A stretch of DNA of 64,000 bases from Siccirubricoccus deserti (GCF_014283215.1 NZ_JACOMF010000001.1:248001-312000), one strand, 5' to 3'. Shown: positions 1 to 9,538, numbered from the stretch's first letter. Notes: generated by a model from the sequence alone, not told the origin. Numbers and translations: made by a program.

Positions 1-380
1 ACACCGAGCGCGCGGTGCATCTCGGTCTGGTGCTGAATGAGCTGGTTACCAACGCGCTGAAATACGGCTTTCCGGACGAGCGGCACGGCGTGATCTCGGT
101 GCGCTTCACCCGCTCGGCCGAGGAGTTCGTCCTGATCGTAAGCGACGATGGCATCGGTCAGGCCGGCGCCGATGACGAGGCCGCAGGGTCCATCCGCACC
201 AGCGGCACCGGGCTCGGCACCCGGCTGATGCATGGGCTCGCGGCGCAGCTGCGCGGCCGCTTCAGCCGCGCGGCGGGCGAGGCCGGCGTCGGCACCATCG
301 CCCAGTTGCGCTTTCCCGTCGTGGAGCCGCGCCGGTTGCAGCTCGACGCGCCTCGGCTCAGCCCGCCTGCCGCTGCCTGA
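1..380 (+). CDS. Sensor histidine kinase, C-terminal ATPase part (truncated by window start)
   Basis: The reading frame is open from the first bases, so the gene begins upstream of the window and only the last ~125 residues are present. They hold the HATPase fold: an N box (NELVTNALKYG), a G1 box (DDGIG) and a G2-like box (GTGLGTRL) followed by a long helix. The N box with downstream GxGLG and 'LAAQLRG' spacing resembles the HisKA_2/HWE class, which often pairs with PAS, LOV or GAF sensors and stand-alone regulators. Its stop lies 23 bp inside the 3' end of the convergent aminotransferase. The sensor domain and the partner regulator are not visible. Confidence 0.85.
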   Translation, partial: TERAVHLGLVLNELVTNALKYGFPDERHGVISVRFTRSAEEFVLIVSDDGIGQAGADDEAAGSIRTSGTGLGTRLMHGLAAQLRGRFSRAAGEAGVGTIAQLRFPVVEPRRLQLDAPRLSPPAAA

Positions 381-1473
381 CCCCGAGGGCATCCAGCGCC
401 TTGCCGATCGCCGCGACGGCGCCGCGCATATCCTCGGGCGTGATGGCGCCGACGCAGCCGATGCGCATGGTCGGCACCTTGGTGTTGTAGAAATTGCTGA
501 TCAGCACGCCGCGCGCCTTCAGCGCATCGACGAAGCGCTGCAACTCGAAATTCGGGTCGGCAGGCTGGTGGACGGTGACGATCACCGGCCCCTGGTGCCG
601 CCACTCCAGATAGGGTGTCAGGCCGAGCGCCTGGACGCCCTGGTACAGCACCCGCATGTTCTCGGCGTAGCGGGCGAGGCGCGCGGGCTGGCCACCCTCC
701 GCGGCATGCAGGTCGAGCGCGACACGGAAGGCCGCCAGCGCCTGCACCGGCGGGGTGAAGCGGAAGCTGCCCCAGCCGGCCCGCAGCGCATGCTGGTAGA
801 CATCGGCCAGGTCGAAGGACCAGGACCCCGCCTGCCCCGCGGCGGCGGTCAGGCTGTCGATCCGCGCCACGGCGAAGCCGATGCCGGGCAGCCCCTCCAG
901 GCATTTGCCGGAGGTGAACAGCAGCGCGTCCAGCTCCGGCTGCGCCGCCAGGGAGATCGGCAGGGCGCCGAAGGCGGAGACGCTGTCGAGGATCAGCCGC
1001 CGCCCCGCCGCCCGCACTGCCGCGCCAACCGCTGCGGGGTCGTTGACGATGCCGCTGCCCGTCTCGTTCTGCACCATGACCACATGGGAGATGGCGGGGT
1101 CGGCGGCGAGCGCCGCGGCCACTTCCTCCGGCGCCACCGCCCTGGTGTCCGGACCGTGCAGCGAGACCACCTGCCGCCTGGCCTCGGTCGCCAGCCGCAC
1201 CGCGCGCTCGGCATAGGCGCCGTTGCGCGGGATCAGCAGCTTGCCGCCGGCGGGGATGAAGCTGCGGATGGCGGCTTCCATCAGGAAATGGCCGCACCCT
1301 TGCAGCGGCAGGGTGGCATGCTCGCCCTCCCGCCCGCCGGCGAGGTCAAGGACCTGGGTGCGAATCTCGGCGTAGACGGCGCGGAAGTCGTTGTCCCAGG
1401 GGGCGATGTCCTGCGCCATGGCGGCGCGGGTCTCGGGCCTCGTCTGCACCGGGCCCGGAATCAGCAACAGCAT
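358..1473 (-). CDS. PhnW-like class V aminotransferase (2-aminoethylphosphonate-pyruvate transaminase family)
   Basis: A PLP-dependent fold-type I, class V aminotransferase of 371 residues, started at the ATG giving MLLLIPGPVQ because the family begins with this 'PGP' motif. The PLP lysine is K190 in TSGKCLEGLPG and the cofactor aspartate is D163 in LILDSVSAFG. The SGKCLxGxPG and 'GSFRFTPPVQ' strings match PhnW, which moves the amino group of 2-aminoethylphosphonate to pyruvate, giving phosphonoacetaldehyde and alanine. No phnX, phnY or phosphonate transporter lies nearby, so a related reaction such as alanine-glyoxylate transamination is a real alternative. It starts 13 bp after the VWA gene stop and is probably co-transcribed with it. 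Confidence 0.75.
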   Translation of the reverse strand: MLLLIPGPVQTRPETRAAMAQDIAPWDNDFRAVYAEIRTQVLDLAGGREGEHATLPLQGCGHFLMEAAIRSFIPAGGKLLIPRNGAYAERAVRLATEARRQVVSLHGPDTRAVAPEEVAAALAADPAISHVVMVQNETGSGIVNDPAAVGAAVRAAGRRLILDSVSAFGALPISLAAQPELDALLFTSGKCLEGLPGIGFAVARIDSLTAAAGQAGSWSFDLADVYQHALRAGWGSFRFTPPVQALAAFRVALDLHAAEGGQPARLARYAENMRVLYQGVQALGLTPYLEWRHQGPVIVTVHQPADPNFELQRFVDALKARGVLISNFYNTKVPTMRIGCVGAITPEDMRGAVAAIGKALDALGVRQRQAG

Positions 1474-1486
1474 GTAATCGGCACCT

Positions 1487-2179
1487 TTACGCTGAAGCGG
1501 GGCATAGCCCATCCGGCCCGGCCAGGAGAAGGCCGGCGATCTCGCGCCGCAGCTTTTCCCGGACCGCCTGGGCGAAGGCGGCGTAGTCCGGGCAGGCCAT
1601 GGCAAAGCTGCCGGGGCCGCCGATCACCTCCGTCGCGTAATGCTCGAGCAGGTCAGGCTCCTCGTTCAGCACCGCCAGGCCATTCAGGGTGATGCCGGCG
1701 GCGACGCCGATGTCGCGCACCGGGCCGGGCGGCCTTCCCTGGTTGTGGCGGCCATCGCCCGAGACATCCAGCACATGCCGCGTCGCCTCGGCGGGGCAGC
1801 GGGCGAGCAGGGCGAAACCGGCCGCCATCCCTTCCCCCAGCGCCGTGGCGCCCGGCAGAGGCAGCCGTGGCGCGCTCTCGACGGCATCGGCCAGGGCCGA
1901 GGCGGCCTCGGCGCCTCCCACCCGCAGCCAGGGCACCGCGACGTCCGGCTGTCCCGCTCCCACCCCCATCGAGGGCCAGGCGCCCGACCAGAACAGCACG
2001 GCGACAGCGATGCCGCCGCGCGGCCCGGCGGTGCAGAGGGCGGCGATGCCGGGGTCGCGGAAGGCCGCGGCATAGCCACCGATCATCAGCCCGAATTCAT
2101 CGAAGTCGACGCTGGCGGACACGTCGACGGCAAGGCAGAGCGCAAGGTCCACCGGTTCCATGGACCAGACATAGAGCAT
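1487..2179 (-). CDS. DUF1194 von Willebrand factor A-like protein
   Basis: About 230 residues matching the DUF1194 family, a VWA-type fold. The MIDAS motif DVSASVD sits at residues 19-25, followed later by GATALGEGM and DVSGDGRHNQG, the family's second and third metal-site segments. DUF1194 proteins usually carry an N-terminal signal peptide. Here the family domain begins almost at residue 7 (MEPVDLALCLAVD) and no export signal is visible, so this copy may be cytoplasmic or its start may lie elsewhere. ATG at 2179 and ATG at 2161 are both possible. The function of the family is unknown. The PhnW-like gene follows 13 bp downstream. Confidence 0.7.
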   Translation of the reverse strand: MLYVWSMEPVDLALCLAVDVSASVDFDEFGLMIGGYAAAFRDPGIAALCTAGPRGGIAVAVLFWSGAWPSMGVGAGQPDVAVPWLRVGGAEAASALADAVESAPRLPLPGATALGEGMAAGFALLARCPAEATRHVLDVSGDGRHNQGRPPGPVRDIGVAAGITLNGLAVLNEEPDLLEHYATEVIGGPGSFAMACPDYAAFAQAVREKLRREIAGLLLAGPDGLCPASA

Positions 2180-2551
2180 GTCAATCCTGGCCGCACACCG
2201 CCAGGCTGTGGTTCATGCTTCGGAAGCTCCTGATCCGGGCAGCAACTCCCTGTCGCGCCAGCGCGGCCGGCGCCCGGGCGCTGCGGCGGATGCAGGATTG
2301 CGGCTGCCGCCATGTGCCGGTGACGGAGGGCGAGCGGCTGCCCGGCAACATGTCGCAGGACAATAGCGGTGCGGCAGAGCAGAACCGGCAGGAGGCAGAA
2401 GGCATACCATAGGCGTGGGGCTGTGATCGACGGCTGCCGCCGAGGGCGTTATGACCGGCCCGCAAGCGTGAGCGGCGTTGGGCAGTTTCCGTATTGCGAT
2501 TGATTCGCAATCTCGATATCTCGGATACATTGTGTTCGGGATAAACACGCA
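2180..2551. other. Divergent intergenic region before the siderophore receptor
   Basis: This 372-bp stretch separates the leftward DUF1194 gene from the rightward TonB receptor. Short open frames exist on both strands but none shows the codon bias, ribosome site or family motifs of a gene. The right third is AT-richer and holds the Fur-like palindrome listed separately. I looked for a cobalamin riboswitch because TonB receptors often have one, and did not see its conserved core. Confidence 0.6.
2493..2511. promoter_or_regulatory. Putative Fur box upstream of the TonB receptor
   Basis: A 19-bp palindrome, ATTGCGA-N5-TCGCAAT, with perfect 7-bp arms centred on base 2502. Its length and 7-1-7 layout fit a Fur operator, and it lies 41 bp before the receptor ATG in an AT-rich patch. 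The match is to the general shape of Fur sites; binding is inferred from the iron-uptake genes that follow. Confidence 0.6.
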
Positions 2552-4663
2552 ATGTCACATCGCCTTCCGCCTCGCCTTCAGCCGACGCTTGGTCTTGCCG
2601 GCCTTTCCCTGCTCGGCGCCTTGCCAGCCGCCGCCCAGACCCCGCCCGCGGCCATACCATTGCCCGAAATCGGCATCGCCGCCGATGCACCCTCGACCTA
2701 CCGCCGCGATGCCCAGCCGGCGCCGCGCCTGCCCACCGCCATCGCCGACACGCCGCAGACCATCAACGTCGTCCCGCGGGAGTTGATCGACGAGCGCGCC
2801 GGCACCACGCTGCGGGAGGCGCTGCGCAATGTCACCGGCATCAGCCTGGTTGGCGGCGAAGGCGGCGCCTCCGGCGACAACCTCACCCTGCGCGGCTTCA
2901 GCGCGCGCGGCGACTTCTTCATCGAAGGGCTGCGCGACAGCGGGCAGTATACCCGCGACCCCTTCTATCTCGACAGCATCGAGGTGCTGAAGGGCCCCTC
3001 CTCCATCCAGTTCGGCCGCGGCTCCACCGGCGGCGTCATCAACCAGACGCTGCGGCTGCCGCAGGCGCGGAATTTCGGCGAGCTGAGCCTGCAGGCCTTC
3101 TCCCCGGGCGGCGTCCGCGCCACCAGCGACGTCAACCTGCATGCCGGCAACGTCGCGGTGCGGCTGAACACCATGGCGATGACCCAGCAGATCGCCGGCC
3201 GCGACCATGTCGAGAACAAGCGCTATGGCGTCGCTCCCTCGATCACCTGGGGCCTCGGCACCAATACCCAGCTGACCGTGCACTACCTGCACCAGTATGA
3301 GGAGAATATCCCCGACTATGGCGTGCCCTGGCTGTTCGGCCGGCCTGCTCCGGTGAATCGGAGCAATTTCTACGGCACCAGCGGCGTCGACCATGAACGG
3401 CTGACCACCGATGTGCTGACCGCGCGGGTCTTGCACCGGTTCAGCGACGCGATCACCCTGCGCAACACCTTCCGCTTCGCCAATTACGACCGTGACCTGG
3501 ATGCGACCGCGCCGCGCATCGCGGGCACGGTCACCCCGTCAACGCCGCTCTCGTCCATCCTGGTGAACCGGCAGGCGCAGTTCCGCGACGCCACCGACAC
3601 CAGCTACACCAACCTCTCGGAAGCGGTGCTGAACTTCCGCACCGGCATCCTGGAACACTCGGCCATCATCGGCGTCGAGCTCAGCCGCGACCTGAACAGG
3701 ACCACCCGCTACGCCGCGACGCGGCCGTCCACCAGCCTGCTGTTCCCGAACTTCTATGCCATCGAAAACGGGCTGCGCACCGTCTCCTCGCGCATCGACG
3801 TCACCTCCGACAGCGCCGCGGTGTTCGCGGTCGACCAGATCAAGCTGGGCGAGATGTTCGAGATCCTGGTTGGTGGCCGGTTCGACCATTTCTCCACCGA
3901 CTACCGCGACCGGCTGGCGAATACCCGGCTGAAGGGGAACGACAACGTCGGCAGCTACCGCGCCGCGCTGGTGTTCAAGCCATTCCCCGGGGTGCGCACC
4001 TATTTCTCCACCGGCACCTCCTTCAACCCCTCCGGCGAGTTCCTCACCCTCTCGGCGACCATCGCCGACCTCGCGCCGGAGCGCAACCAAAGCTACGAGC
4101 TCGGCGCCTCCTGGGAGGTGACCGGCCAGCTCGAGCTGCGCGGCGCGCTGTTCCGCCTGGAGAAGGAGAACGCTCGCACCACCGATCCGGCAACCGGCAT
4201 CACCTCCCTTGCCGGCAACCAGAGGGTGGACGGGTTCGAGGTCTCGGCGCTCGGTCGGATCACCCGGAACTGGAACCTGCTGGCCGGCTACACCTTCCTC
4301 GACGGCGAGATCGTCGAGTCGAACACCCCGGCCGAGGTCGGCCGCCGCATCCCCAACACCCCGCGCCACACCGCCACGGTCTGGACCACCTACGACCTGC
4401 CCTACGACCTGCAGCTCGGCGGCGGCGCCTTCTACGTGGACAGCCGCTTTTCCAACACCGCCAACACCAACCGGGCGCCCGGCTACACCCGTTGGGACGC
4501 CGCCATCGCCTGGCAGCCGCGGGAGGGCGCCTTCCGTGGCCTCCGGCTGCAGGCGAATGCACTGAACCTCACCGACCGGCGTTACTATGACCAGGTCACC
4601 GGTGGCCAGGTGGTGCCGGGCGCCGGACGGACTTTCCTGTTCACCGTGGGGGCACGCTTCTAG
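2552..4663 (+). CDS. TonB-dependent siderophore receptor
   Basis: A 703-residue outer-membrane receptor. Residues 1-28 form a signal peptide ending in AAAQ, a TonB-box-like LPEIGIAA lies near residue 35, the plug domain runs over roughly residues 65-180 ([49 protein letters not shown]), and the rest is a 22-strand-type barrel ending in FTVGARF with a terminal Phe. The plug wording resembles catecholate/FhuE/Fiu-like receptors that take up ferric siderophores using TonB energy. It is preceded by a Fur-like palindrome and followed after 2 bp by a PiuC-type gene, a common iron-starvation pair. No obvious Shine-Dalgarno is seen before the ATG. Confidence 0.93.
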   Translation: MSHRLPPRLQPTLGLAGLSLLGALPAAAQTPPAAIPLPEIGIAADAPSTYRRDAQPAPRLPTAIADTPQTINVVPRELIDERAGTTLREALRNVTGISLVGGEGGASGDNLTLRGFSARGDFFIEGLRDSGQYTRDPFYLDSIEVLKGPSSIQFGRGSTGGVINQTLRLPQARNFGELSLQAFSPGGVRATSDVNLHAGNVAVRLNTMAMTQQIAGRDHVENKRYGVAPSITWGLGTNTQLTVHYLHQYEENIPDYGVPWLFGRPAPVNRSNFYGTSGVDHERLTTDVLTARVLHRFSDAITLRNTFRFANYDRDLDATAPRIAGTVTPSTPLSSILVNRQAQFRDATDTSYTNLSEAVLNFRTGILEHSAIIGVELSRDLNRTTRYAATRPSTSLLFPNFYAIENGLRTVSSRIDVTSDSAAVFAVDQIKLGEMFEILVGGRFDHFSTDYRDRLANTRLKGNDNVGSYRAALVFKPFPGVRTYFSTGTSFNPSGEFLTLSATIADLAPERNQSYELGASWEVTGQLELRGALFRLEKENARTTDPATGITSLAGNQRVDGFEVSALGRITRNWNLLAGYTFLDGEIVESNTPAEVGRRIPNTPRHTATVWTTYDLPYDLQLGGGAFYVDSRFSNTANTNRAPGYTRWDAAIAWQPREGAFRGLRLQANALNLTDRRYYDQVTGGQVVPGAGRTFLFTVGARF

Positions 4664-4665
4664 CC

Positions 4666-5349
4666 ATGCTGGTGCAGATCGAAGGGGTGTTGACCGCGGA
4701 GCAGGTGGCGCAGGCGCGCCTCCTGCTGGAGCAGGCACCCTGGGTCGATGGACGGGTCACCGCCGGCCACCAATCGGCGCAGGTGAAGGATAACCTCCAG
4801 GTCCCGGAAGGCTGCCCGGAGCATCGCACGCTGGGCGACATGGTCCTCGGCGCGCTGGAGCGGAATCCGCTGTTCATCTCGGCGGTGCTGCCGCTGCGGG
4901 TCTTCCCGCCGCTGTTCAACCGCTACGATCCAGGGATGACATTCGGCGCGCATGTCGACAACGCCATCCGCCAGATCACCGGCACGCCCCATCGCATCCG
5001 CACCGATGTCTCCTGCACCCTCTTCCTCAGCGATCCGGCGAGCTACGACGGTGGCGAGTTGATCGTCGAGGACGCCTACGGCGAGCAGCGGGTGAAGCTG
5101 CCGGCCGGCGATGCCGTGGTCTACCCCGCGACCAGCCTGCACCGCGTCGCGCCGGTGACGCGCGGCGCCCGCCTCGCCAGCTTCTTCTGGGTGCAGAGCA
5201 TGGTGCGCGACGACGGCCAGCGGGCGCTGCTATTCGACCTGGACATGGCGATCAACCGGCTGCGCGGGGATATCCCGGAAACCCATCCCTCGCCGGTGCA
5301 GCTCACCAGCGTGTACCACAACCTGCTGCGGCGCTGGGCCGACGCGTGA
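4666..5349 (+). CDS. PiuC/PKHD-type Fe(II)/2-oxoglutarate dioxygenase
   Basis: A 227-residue protein of the PiuC (YbiX) family, cytoplasmic non-haem iron hydroxylases linked to siderophore uptake. The facial triad is visible as H96-x-D98 (GAHVDNA) and H159 (SLHRVAP), with R169 ([12 protein letters not shown]) placed to bind 2-oxoglutarate. The length matches the family's usual 225 or so. It starts 2 bp after the receptor stop, so the two genes are almost certainly one transcript, presumably controlled by the same Fur-like site. The substrate of PiuC enzymes is not established. Confidence 0.92.
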   Translation: MLVQIEGVLTAEQVAQARLLLEQAPWVDGRVTAGHQSAQVKDNLQVPEGCPEHRTLGDMVLGALERNPLFISAVLPLRVFPPLFNRYDPGMTFGAHVDNAIRQITGTPHRIRTDVSCTLFLSDPASYDGGELIVEDAYGEQRVKLPAGDAVVYPATSLHRVAPVTRGARLASFFWVQSMVRDDGQRALLFDLDMAINRLRGDIPETHPSPVQLTSVYHNLLRRWADA

Positions 5350-5514
5350 GGCCTTCCGGCCGGCGGTCAGGCCGGCTGGCCACGCGGCGGCCATGCCCCC
5401 CGGCGCGCGCCATCACACGGATATGCGAACCACCCGACCGGTGACGGGCGTAAGCTGAGTGGGAGTCGGTGCCCCTGGCAGGGCGCCGCCCATCATCATG
5501 CCAGGAGCCAGCCC

Positions 5515-5934
5515 ATGGCGACGGCCCACACCGCCCACCCCTACCTCGACATCTTCACCGCCAGCCTCGTGCCCTACATGCGGCGCGGACCCGGCCACGA
5601 GCAGGATCCGCCGCCGCCGCACCTGCTGCCGCTGCCCGCCAGCATGCCGGAGGCGCAGCGGCTGCTCCATCTGCTGCTGGGTGCCGACCGCGATGTCCGC
5701 GAGGACCATCCCCATGCGGCGGCGATCAACCTCGCTCTGGCCGAGACCCGGCTCCGCCTTGCGATAACGCATGACGGCGCAACGCCGGCGCTGGAGGCGG
5801 CGCTCGCCGCCATCAGCCTGGCGCGGGAGGAGGTGGCGGGGGGCAACACCCGCCGCGCCTGCGCCGCGCTGGCGAGCGCGGTGCATGCCCTGCAGCGCCC
5901 GATGGACGGCGTCAGAAGTAGCCGAGCGCCATGA
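5515..5934 (+). CDS. Small hypothetical protein, third gene of the iron block
   Basis: A 139-residue frame with strong G/C third-position bias and a GGAG sequence about 9 bp before the ATG, so it is likely real. I do not recognise the family. The N-terminal third is rich in His, Pro and Leu, while residues 45-130 look like three or four amphipathic helices. It has no signal peptide, membrane segment or cysteine pair. It lies 165 bp after the PiuC gene on the same strand and its stop overlaps the convergent acyl-CoA dehydrogenase by 23 bp. A role in iron handling would be guesswork from position only. Confidence 0.55.
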   Translation: MATAHTAHPYLDIFTASLVPYMRRGPGHEQDPPPPHLLPLPASMPEAQRLLHLLLGADRDVREDHPHAAAINLALAETRLRLAITHDGATPALEAALAAISLAREEVAGGNTRRACAALASAVHALQRPMDGVRSSRAP

Positions 5935-7078
5935 TGCCGTCGGGACCGAGGTCCTCGCCCGCCAGCTTGCGGCCGATCAGGTCGCGCAGCGTCTCCGAGG
6001 CGCCGCCGCCGAGCGAGCCGTAGCGGGCGCCGCGGTAGAGGCGCGAGACCGGGTATTCATCGGTGAAGCCGAAGCCGCCGTGCAGCTGCACCGCCTCATT
6101 CGTCACCCGGATCGCCATTTCATTGCAGAAGACCTTGGCGGTCGCCGCCAGGAAGGGGTCCGGGAAGGGGCTGGCGGTCCAGCAGGCGCGGTAGAGCAGG
6201 CCGCGCGCCGCCTCGATGTCCTTGTACATGTCGGCCAGCTTCCAGCGCACGCCCTGGAAATCGGCGATCGGCTTGCCGAAGATCGGCCGGTCGCGGACGT
6301 AGCGCACCGCCTCGTCGAAGGCGCCCTCCGCGAGGCCAAGGCTGATCGAGGGGTTGAGGCAGCGCTGGGTGTTGAAGGCCGAGAGCAGCTTGCGGAAGCC
6401 ATCCTCGCGGATGACGAGATTCTCGAGCGGCACCTCGAGATCGTTGAACTGCACCTCGTGCAGGTTCTCCCCGCCCATGGTGTGGTAGGTGCCGGTGACG
6501 GCGAGGCCCGGCGTGCCGCGCTCGATCAGCACGCAGCCGATGCCCTCGCGACCCGGCTTCCCGTCGATACGGGTGAAGACGACGAACATGCCAGCTTCCT
6601 CGGCGCGGCTGATCAGCGTCTTGGTGCCGTTCACCACGACGCGGTCGCCCTTGATCACCGCATTGGTGCGGTAATTCGCCACATCGGTGCCGGCATGCGG
6701 CTCGGTCATGCAGATCGACAGGATGCAGTCGCCGCTGACCACCTGCGGCAGGATACGGCTGCGGATGCTCTCCGGCGCATATTTGGCGATAACCCGGGTC
6801 TGCACTCCGGCCTCGCCCAGCACCGCCATCGCCGTCGGGTAGCAGACCTTGGCGATCTCCTCGAGGATCAGCGCGGTCTCGAAGACCGGCAGGCCAAGGC
6901 CGCCGTATTCCTCGGGCACCGTCATGCCGAGCACCCCGAGGCCGGCGAGTTCCTTGATGTTCACCCAGGGGAAGGTGCCATCCATCCAGCGCAGGGCGCG
7001 CTGGCGGAAGTTGGATTGTGCCAGGTCGCGCACGCTGGCGACCATCGCGCGCTGCGGGTCGGTGAGACGGAAATCCAT
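5912..7078 (-). CDS. Acyl-CoA dehydrogenase
   Basis: A 388-residue FAD flavoenzyme of the acyl-CoA dehydrogenase family, with the N-terminal helical domain, the middle beta-domain signature CMTEPHAGTDVA, and the C-terminal helical domain containing AVQLHGGFGFTDEYPVSR and GGGASETLRDLIGRKLA. It introduces a trans-2 double bond in an acyl-CoA, passing electrons to ETF. Substrate length cannot be read from the sequence. The SDR gene lies 137 bp upstream on the same strand, and the two may form a small catabolic unit. Confidence 0.93.
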   Translation of the reverse strand: MDFRLTDPQRAMVASVRDLAQSNFRQRALRWMDGTFPWVNIKELAGLGVLGMTVPEEYGGLGLPVFETALILEEIAKVCYPTAMAVLGEAGVQTRVIAKYAPESIRSRILPQVVSGDCILSICMTEPHAGTDVANYRTNAVIKGDRVVVNGTKTLISRAEEAGMFVVFTRIDGKPGREGIGCVLIERGTPGLAVTGTYHTMGGENLHEVQFNDLEVPLENLVIREDGFRKLLSAFNTQRCLNPSISLGLAEGAFDEAVRYVRDRPIFGKPIADFQGVRWKLADMYKDIEAARGLLYRACWTASPFPDPFLAATAKVFCNEMAIRVTNEAVQLHGGFGFTDEYPVSRLYRGARYGSLGGGASETLRDLIGRKLAGEDLGPDGIMALGYF

Positions 7079-7215
7079 GATCGTGTCCTTGGTCCTGTAG
7101 TCACCCCGCCGCAGGGGTCGCTGCTTCGACTCGCGCCGAAGTCCGGGGAAGCGCCCGCCTCCCCGGTGGGGGTTCGGGGGTGAAACCCCCGATCAAACTC
7201 ATCGCTCTTTGCCGC

Positions 7216-7989
7216 TCAGCCCCGGAACTGCGCCCCCGCATCCACCTCGATGGTCGTGCCCGAGAGATACCCGCCACGCGGGCTGGCGCAGAACACCGCC
7301 AGATCGGCGATCTCCTCCGGCTTCCCCGCCCGGCCGAGCGGCAGCCCGGCCAGCATCTCCTGCCAGCGGCTCTCGTCGCCGAATTTGGTCTTCGCGCGCG
7401 ACTTGGAGAGGGTGATGATCCGGTCGGTCATGGTCGCCCCCGGGGCGATGCCGACGACGCGGACATTATGGTCCGGCGCCTTGCCGCCGAGCGCCGCGGT
7501 GAAGGCGATCAGCGAGGCATTGCCGGCGGCGCCGCAGATGTAGTCGGCGCGCGGGCCGCGGCCGGCCATGCCGATGATGTTGACGATGACGCCATCCTTC
7601 CTCGCCTCGAACTTCGGCAGGTAGAGCTGGCAGAGATGGATATAGCCGAACACCTTCAGCGCCCAGGCCTCCTGCCAGCGGGCCAGCGAGATGTCGTGGA
7701 TGGTGCCGCCCGGAATCGCGCCGGCGTTGTTCACCAGTATGTCGATATCCGGGAAGGCCGCCTGCATCGCCTGGCGCGCCCCGGCATCGGCGAGGTCGGC
7801 GGCGTGGATCGCCACATTCACATTGTGCCGGGCGCGGATGCCGGCGGCTGCCTGCTCCAGCGCCGTGGCATCGCGGGAGGCCAGGATGACGTCGCAGCCG
7901 GCCTCGGCGAAGGCGTGGGCGCAGGCCTGGCCGATGCCTTTCGAGCCGCCGGTGACCAGCACGCGCTTCCCGGCGATGTTCATGTCCAT
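7216..7989 (-). CDS. SDR-family protein with an altered active site
   Basis: A 257-residue short-chain dehydrogenase/reductase fold. The nucleotide-binding motif TGGSKGIG is at residues 13-20 and the structural NNAG at 87-90, so NAD(P) binding is expected. The catalytic tetrad is not standard: Tyr150 is present, but the usual Lys four residues later is Ala154 (YICGA), and the usual Ser position in 'NISS' reads NIIG (137-140). I recall related alphaproteobacterial SDRs with a Y-x-x-G-x-x-GN segment, so this may be a divergent subfamily and not decay. Co-directional with the acyl-CoA dehydrogenase. Confidence 0.88.
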   Translation of the reverse strand: MDMNIAGKRVLVTGGSKGIGQACAHAFAEAGCDVILASRDATALEQAAAGIRARHNVNVAIHAADLADAGARQAMQAAFPDIDILVNNAGAIPGGTIHDISLARWQEAWALKVFGYIHLCQLYLPKFEARKDGVIVNIIGMAGRGPRADYICGAAGNASLIAFTAALGGKAPDHNVRVVGIAPGATMTDRIITLSKSRAKTKFGDESRWQEMLAGLPLGRAGKPEEIADLAVFCASPRGGYLSGTTIEVDAGAQFRG

Positions 7990-8050
7990 GGATCGTTCCT
8001 CCCGCTGCCGCGCCCGGCCGCATCCCGGTCCGCGTGCGACCCCCGGGAGG

Positions 8051-9538
8051 CTACAGCCGCGGCGCGACGCCGGATACCCCGCTCGCCTGCTCCAGCGTCG
8101 CCAGCGCCAGCAGATAGGCGTGGCGCGCCTGGTTGGCCTGGATGCGCGTGGCGTTCAGGGTGCGCAGCGCGTCCAGCACCTCCAGCAGGCTGCGGCCGCC
8201 GGCGACATAGGCCTGCTCGGCGCTGCGATAGGCGTCCTCCGCCCGGCCCAGGGCACCGCTGGTGTAGAGGTTGAGCAGCGCCCGCGCCTGTTCGTACCCT
8301 GCCCAGGCGGCGGCGAATTCGGTCCGGGCCTGCAGCAGCGTGGCACGCGCCAGCGCCTCCGCCTGGCCGGCCTGCGCGGTGGCGACGCCGAGATTTCCCT
8401 CGACGATCCGCCGCGTGAAGATCGGCACCGAGAGCGACAGGCCGAAGCTGTTCACCGCATCCAGCTGGTCGCGCGAGTTCGGCAGATCCTGCGACAGCCG
8501 GGACCGTCCCCAGCTGCCGTTCACCGTCACGTCGCGCGACCGTTCGGCTTCGGCAAGCTGGCGATTGGCGTCGGCCGCGCTGGCCTGGCGCTGTGCCGCC
8601 ACCACATCGGCGCGGCTGGCGACGCCCTCGGCCAGCGCCTCCCGGCCGATGCCGAGTACCGGCATCTGGTCGAGGCGCCCGCGCAGGTCGAAGGCGACCG
8701 GGGAGAGGATGGTCTGCACCGTGGTCGGCACCGCGGCAGAGCCCTGCCGCGGCGCGGCGGTGCCGCGAAGGCCGGGCGCCACCAGGCCGGGGCCGCCGAT
8801 CTGCCCCGCCCCTGGGGCAAAGGCCGCGGGGTCGGCCGCCAGCAGCGCGGCGACGGTGGCGATGCCGGCGGCATAGGCCTGGGCATTGCCGGTGACATCG
8901 CTCTCGAATTGCAAGCGGCTGGCCTGGAAGCGCAGCAGGTCGCCTTCCGGGATGGCCCCGTCGCGCAGCTGGCGGCGCAGCAGCGCCTCGGTACGGTCGA
9001 GGCTGGCGCGGTTGGCCAGCGCCACCTCCAGATTGGCCCGGGCCAGAAGCGCGCCGAGGAAGGCCTGGCGCAGTTGGAAGAGCTGGGTGCGCAGCGCATC
9101 CAGCACCTGCGCCTCGGCCTGGCCGATCTGCTGATCGGCGACGCGGGTGCGCAGTTCCCGCTTGCCGCCGCGCTCGACGAGGACGGAAAGGCCGACATTG
9201 ATGTTGCTCGACGGGCTGAGCAGGCGCGCGCCCTGGAGGGCGCCGCGCGCGGTCTCGTTGAACTGGCCGAAGCTGCTGCCGACCGAGACCTGCGGCGGCG
9301 GCAGGGCGGAGGCAACCAGCCGCTGCGCCCGCGTCGCATCCAGACCGCGCCGTGCCGCAATCAGCCCCAGGTTGCGTTCGACCAGCAGCGCCTCGGCCTC
9401 GGCCAGGGTCAGCGGCTGGGCGCCGCGGCCGGTCGGCAGGGCGGCGGTGCCGATGGGCGCGGCAACCGGCGCCTGAGCCTGCGCCAGGGCCGCCGGCGCC
9501 AGCAGCGCCAGCCCGAGCAGCGCGATCCAGCCCCTCAT
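8051..9538 (-). CDS. TolC-family outer-membrane factor of an RND efflux pump
   Basis: A 495-residue protein with a signal peptide (cleavage near AALAQA, residue 20) and two repeats rich in coiled-coil helices (for example QARTEFAAAWAGYEQAR and AEDAYRSAEQAYVAGGRSLLE), the layout of CzcC/CusC/TolC proteins that form the exit duct. The C-terminal 'GGRSLLEVLDA' motif is typical. Its ATG overlaps the stop of the pump gene by 4 bp, so the two are translationally coupled as the last genes of an adaptor-pump-duct operon. There is no N-terminal lipobox, unlike CusC. Confidence 0.9.
   Translation of the reverse strand: MRGWIALLGLALLAPAALAQAQAPVAAPIGTAALPTGRGAQPLTLAEAEALLVERNLGLIAARRGLDATRAQRLVASALPPPQVSVGSSFGQFNETARGALQGARLLSPSSNINVGLSVLVERGGKRELRTRVADQQIGQAEAQVLDALRTQLFQLRQAFLGALLARANLEVALANRASLDRTEALLRRQLRDGAIPEGDLLRFQASRLQFESDVTGNAQAYAAGIATVAALLAADPAAFAPGAGQIGGPGLVAPGLRGTAAPRQGSAAVPTTVQTILSPVAFDLRGRLDQMPVLGIGREALAEGVASRADVVAAQRQASAADANRQLAEAERSRDVTVNGSWGRSRLSQDLPNSRDQLDAVNSFGLSLSVPIFTRRIVEGNLGVATAQAGQAEALARATLLQARTEFAAAWAGYEQARALLNLYTSGALGRAEDAYRSAEQAYVAGGRSLLEVLDALRTLNATRIQANQARHAYLLALATLEQASGVSGVAPRL

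Noticed and set aside
2180-2551. A cobalamin riboswitch before the TonB receptor
   Set aside because: The conserved B12-box core and neighbouring helices could not be found; a Fur-like palindrome explains the region better.
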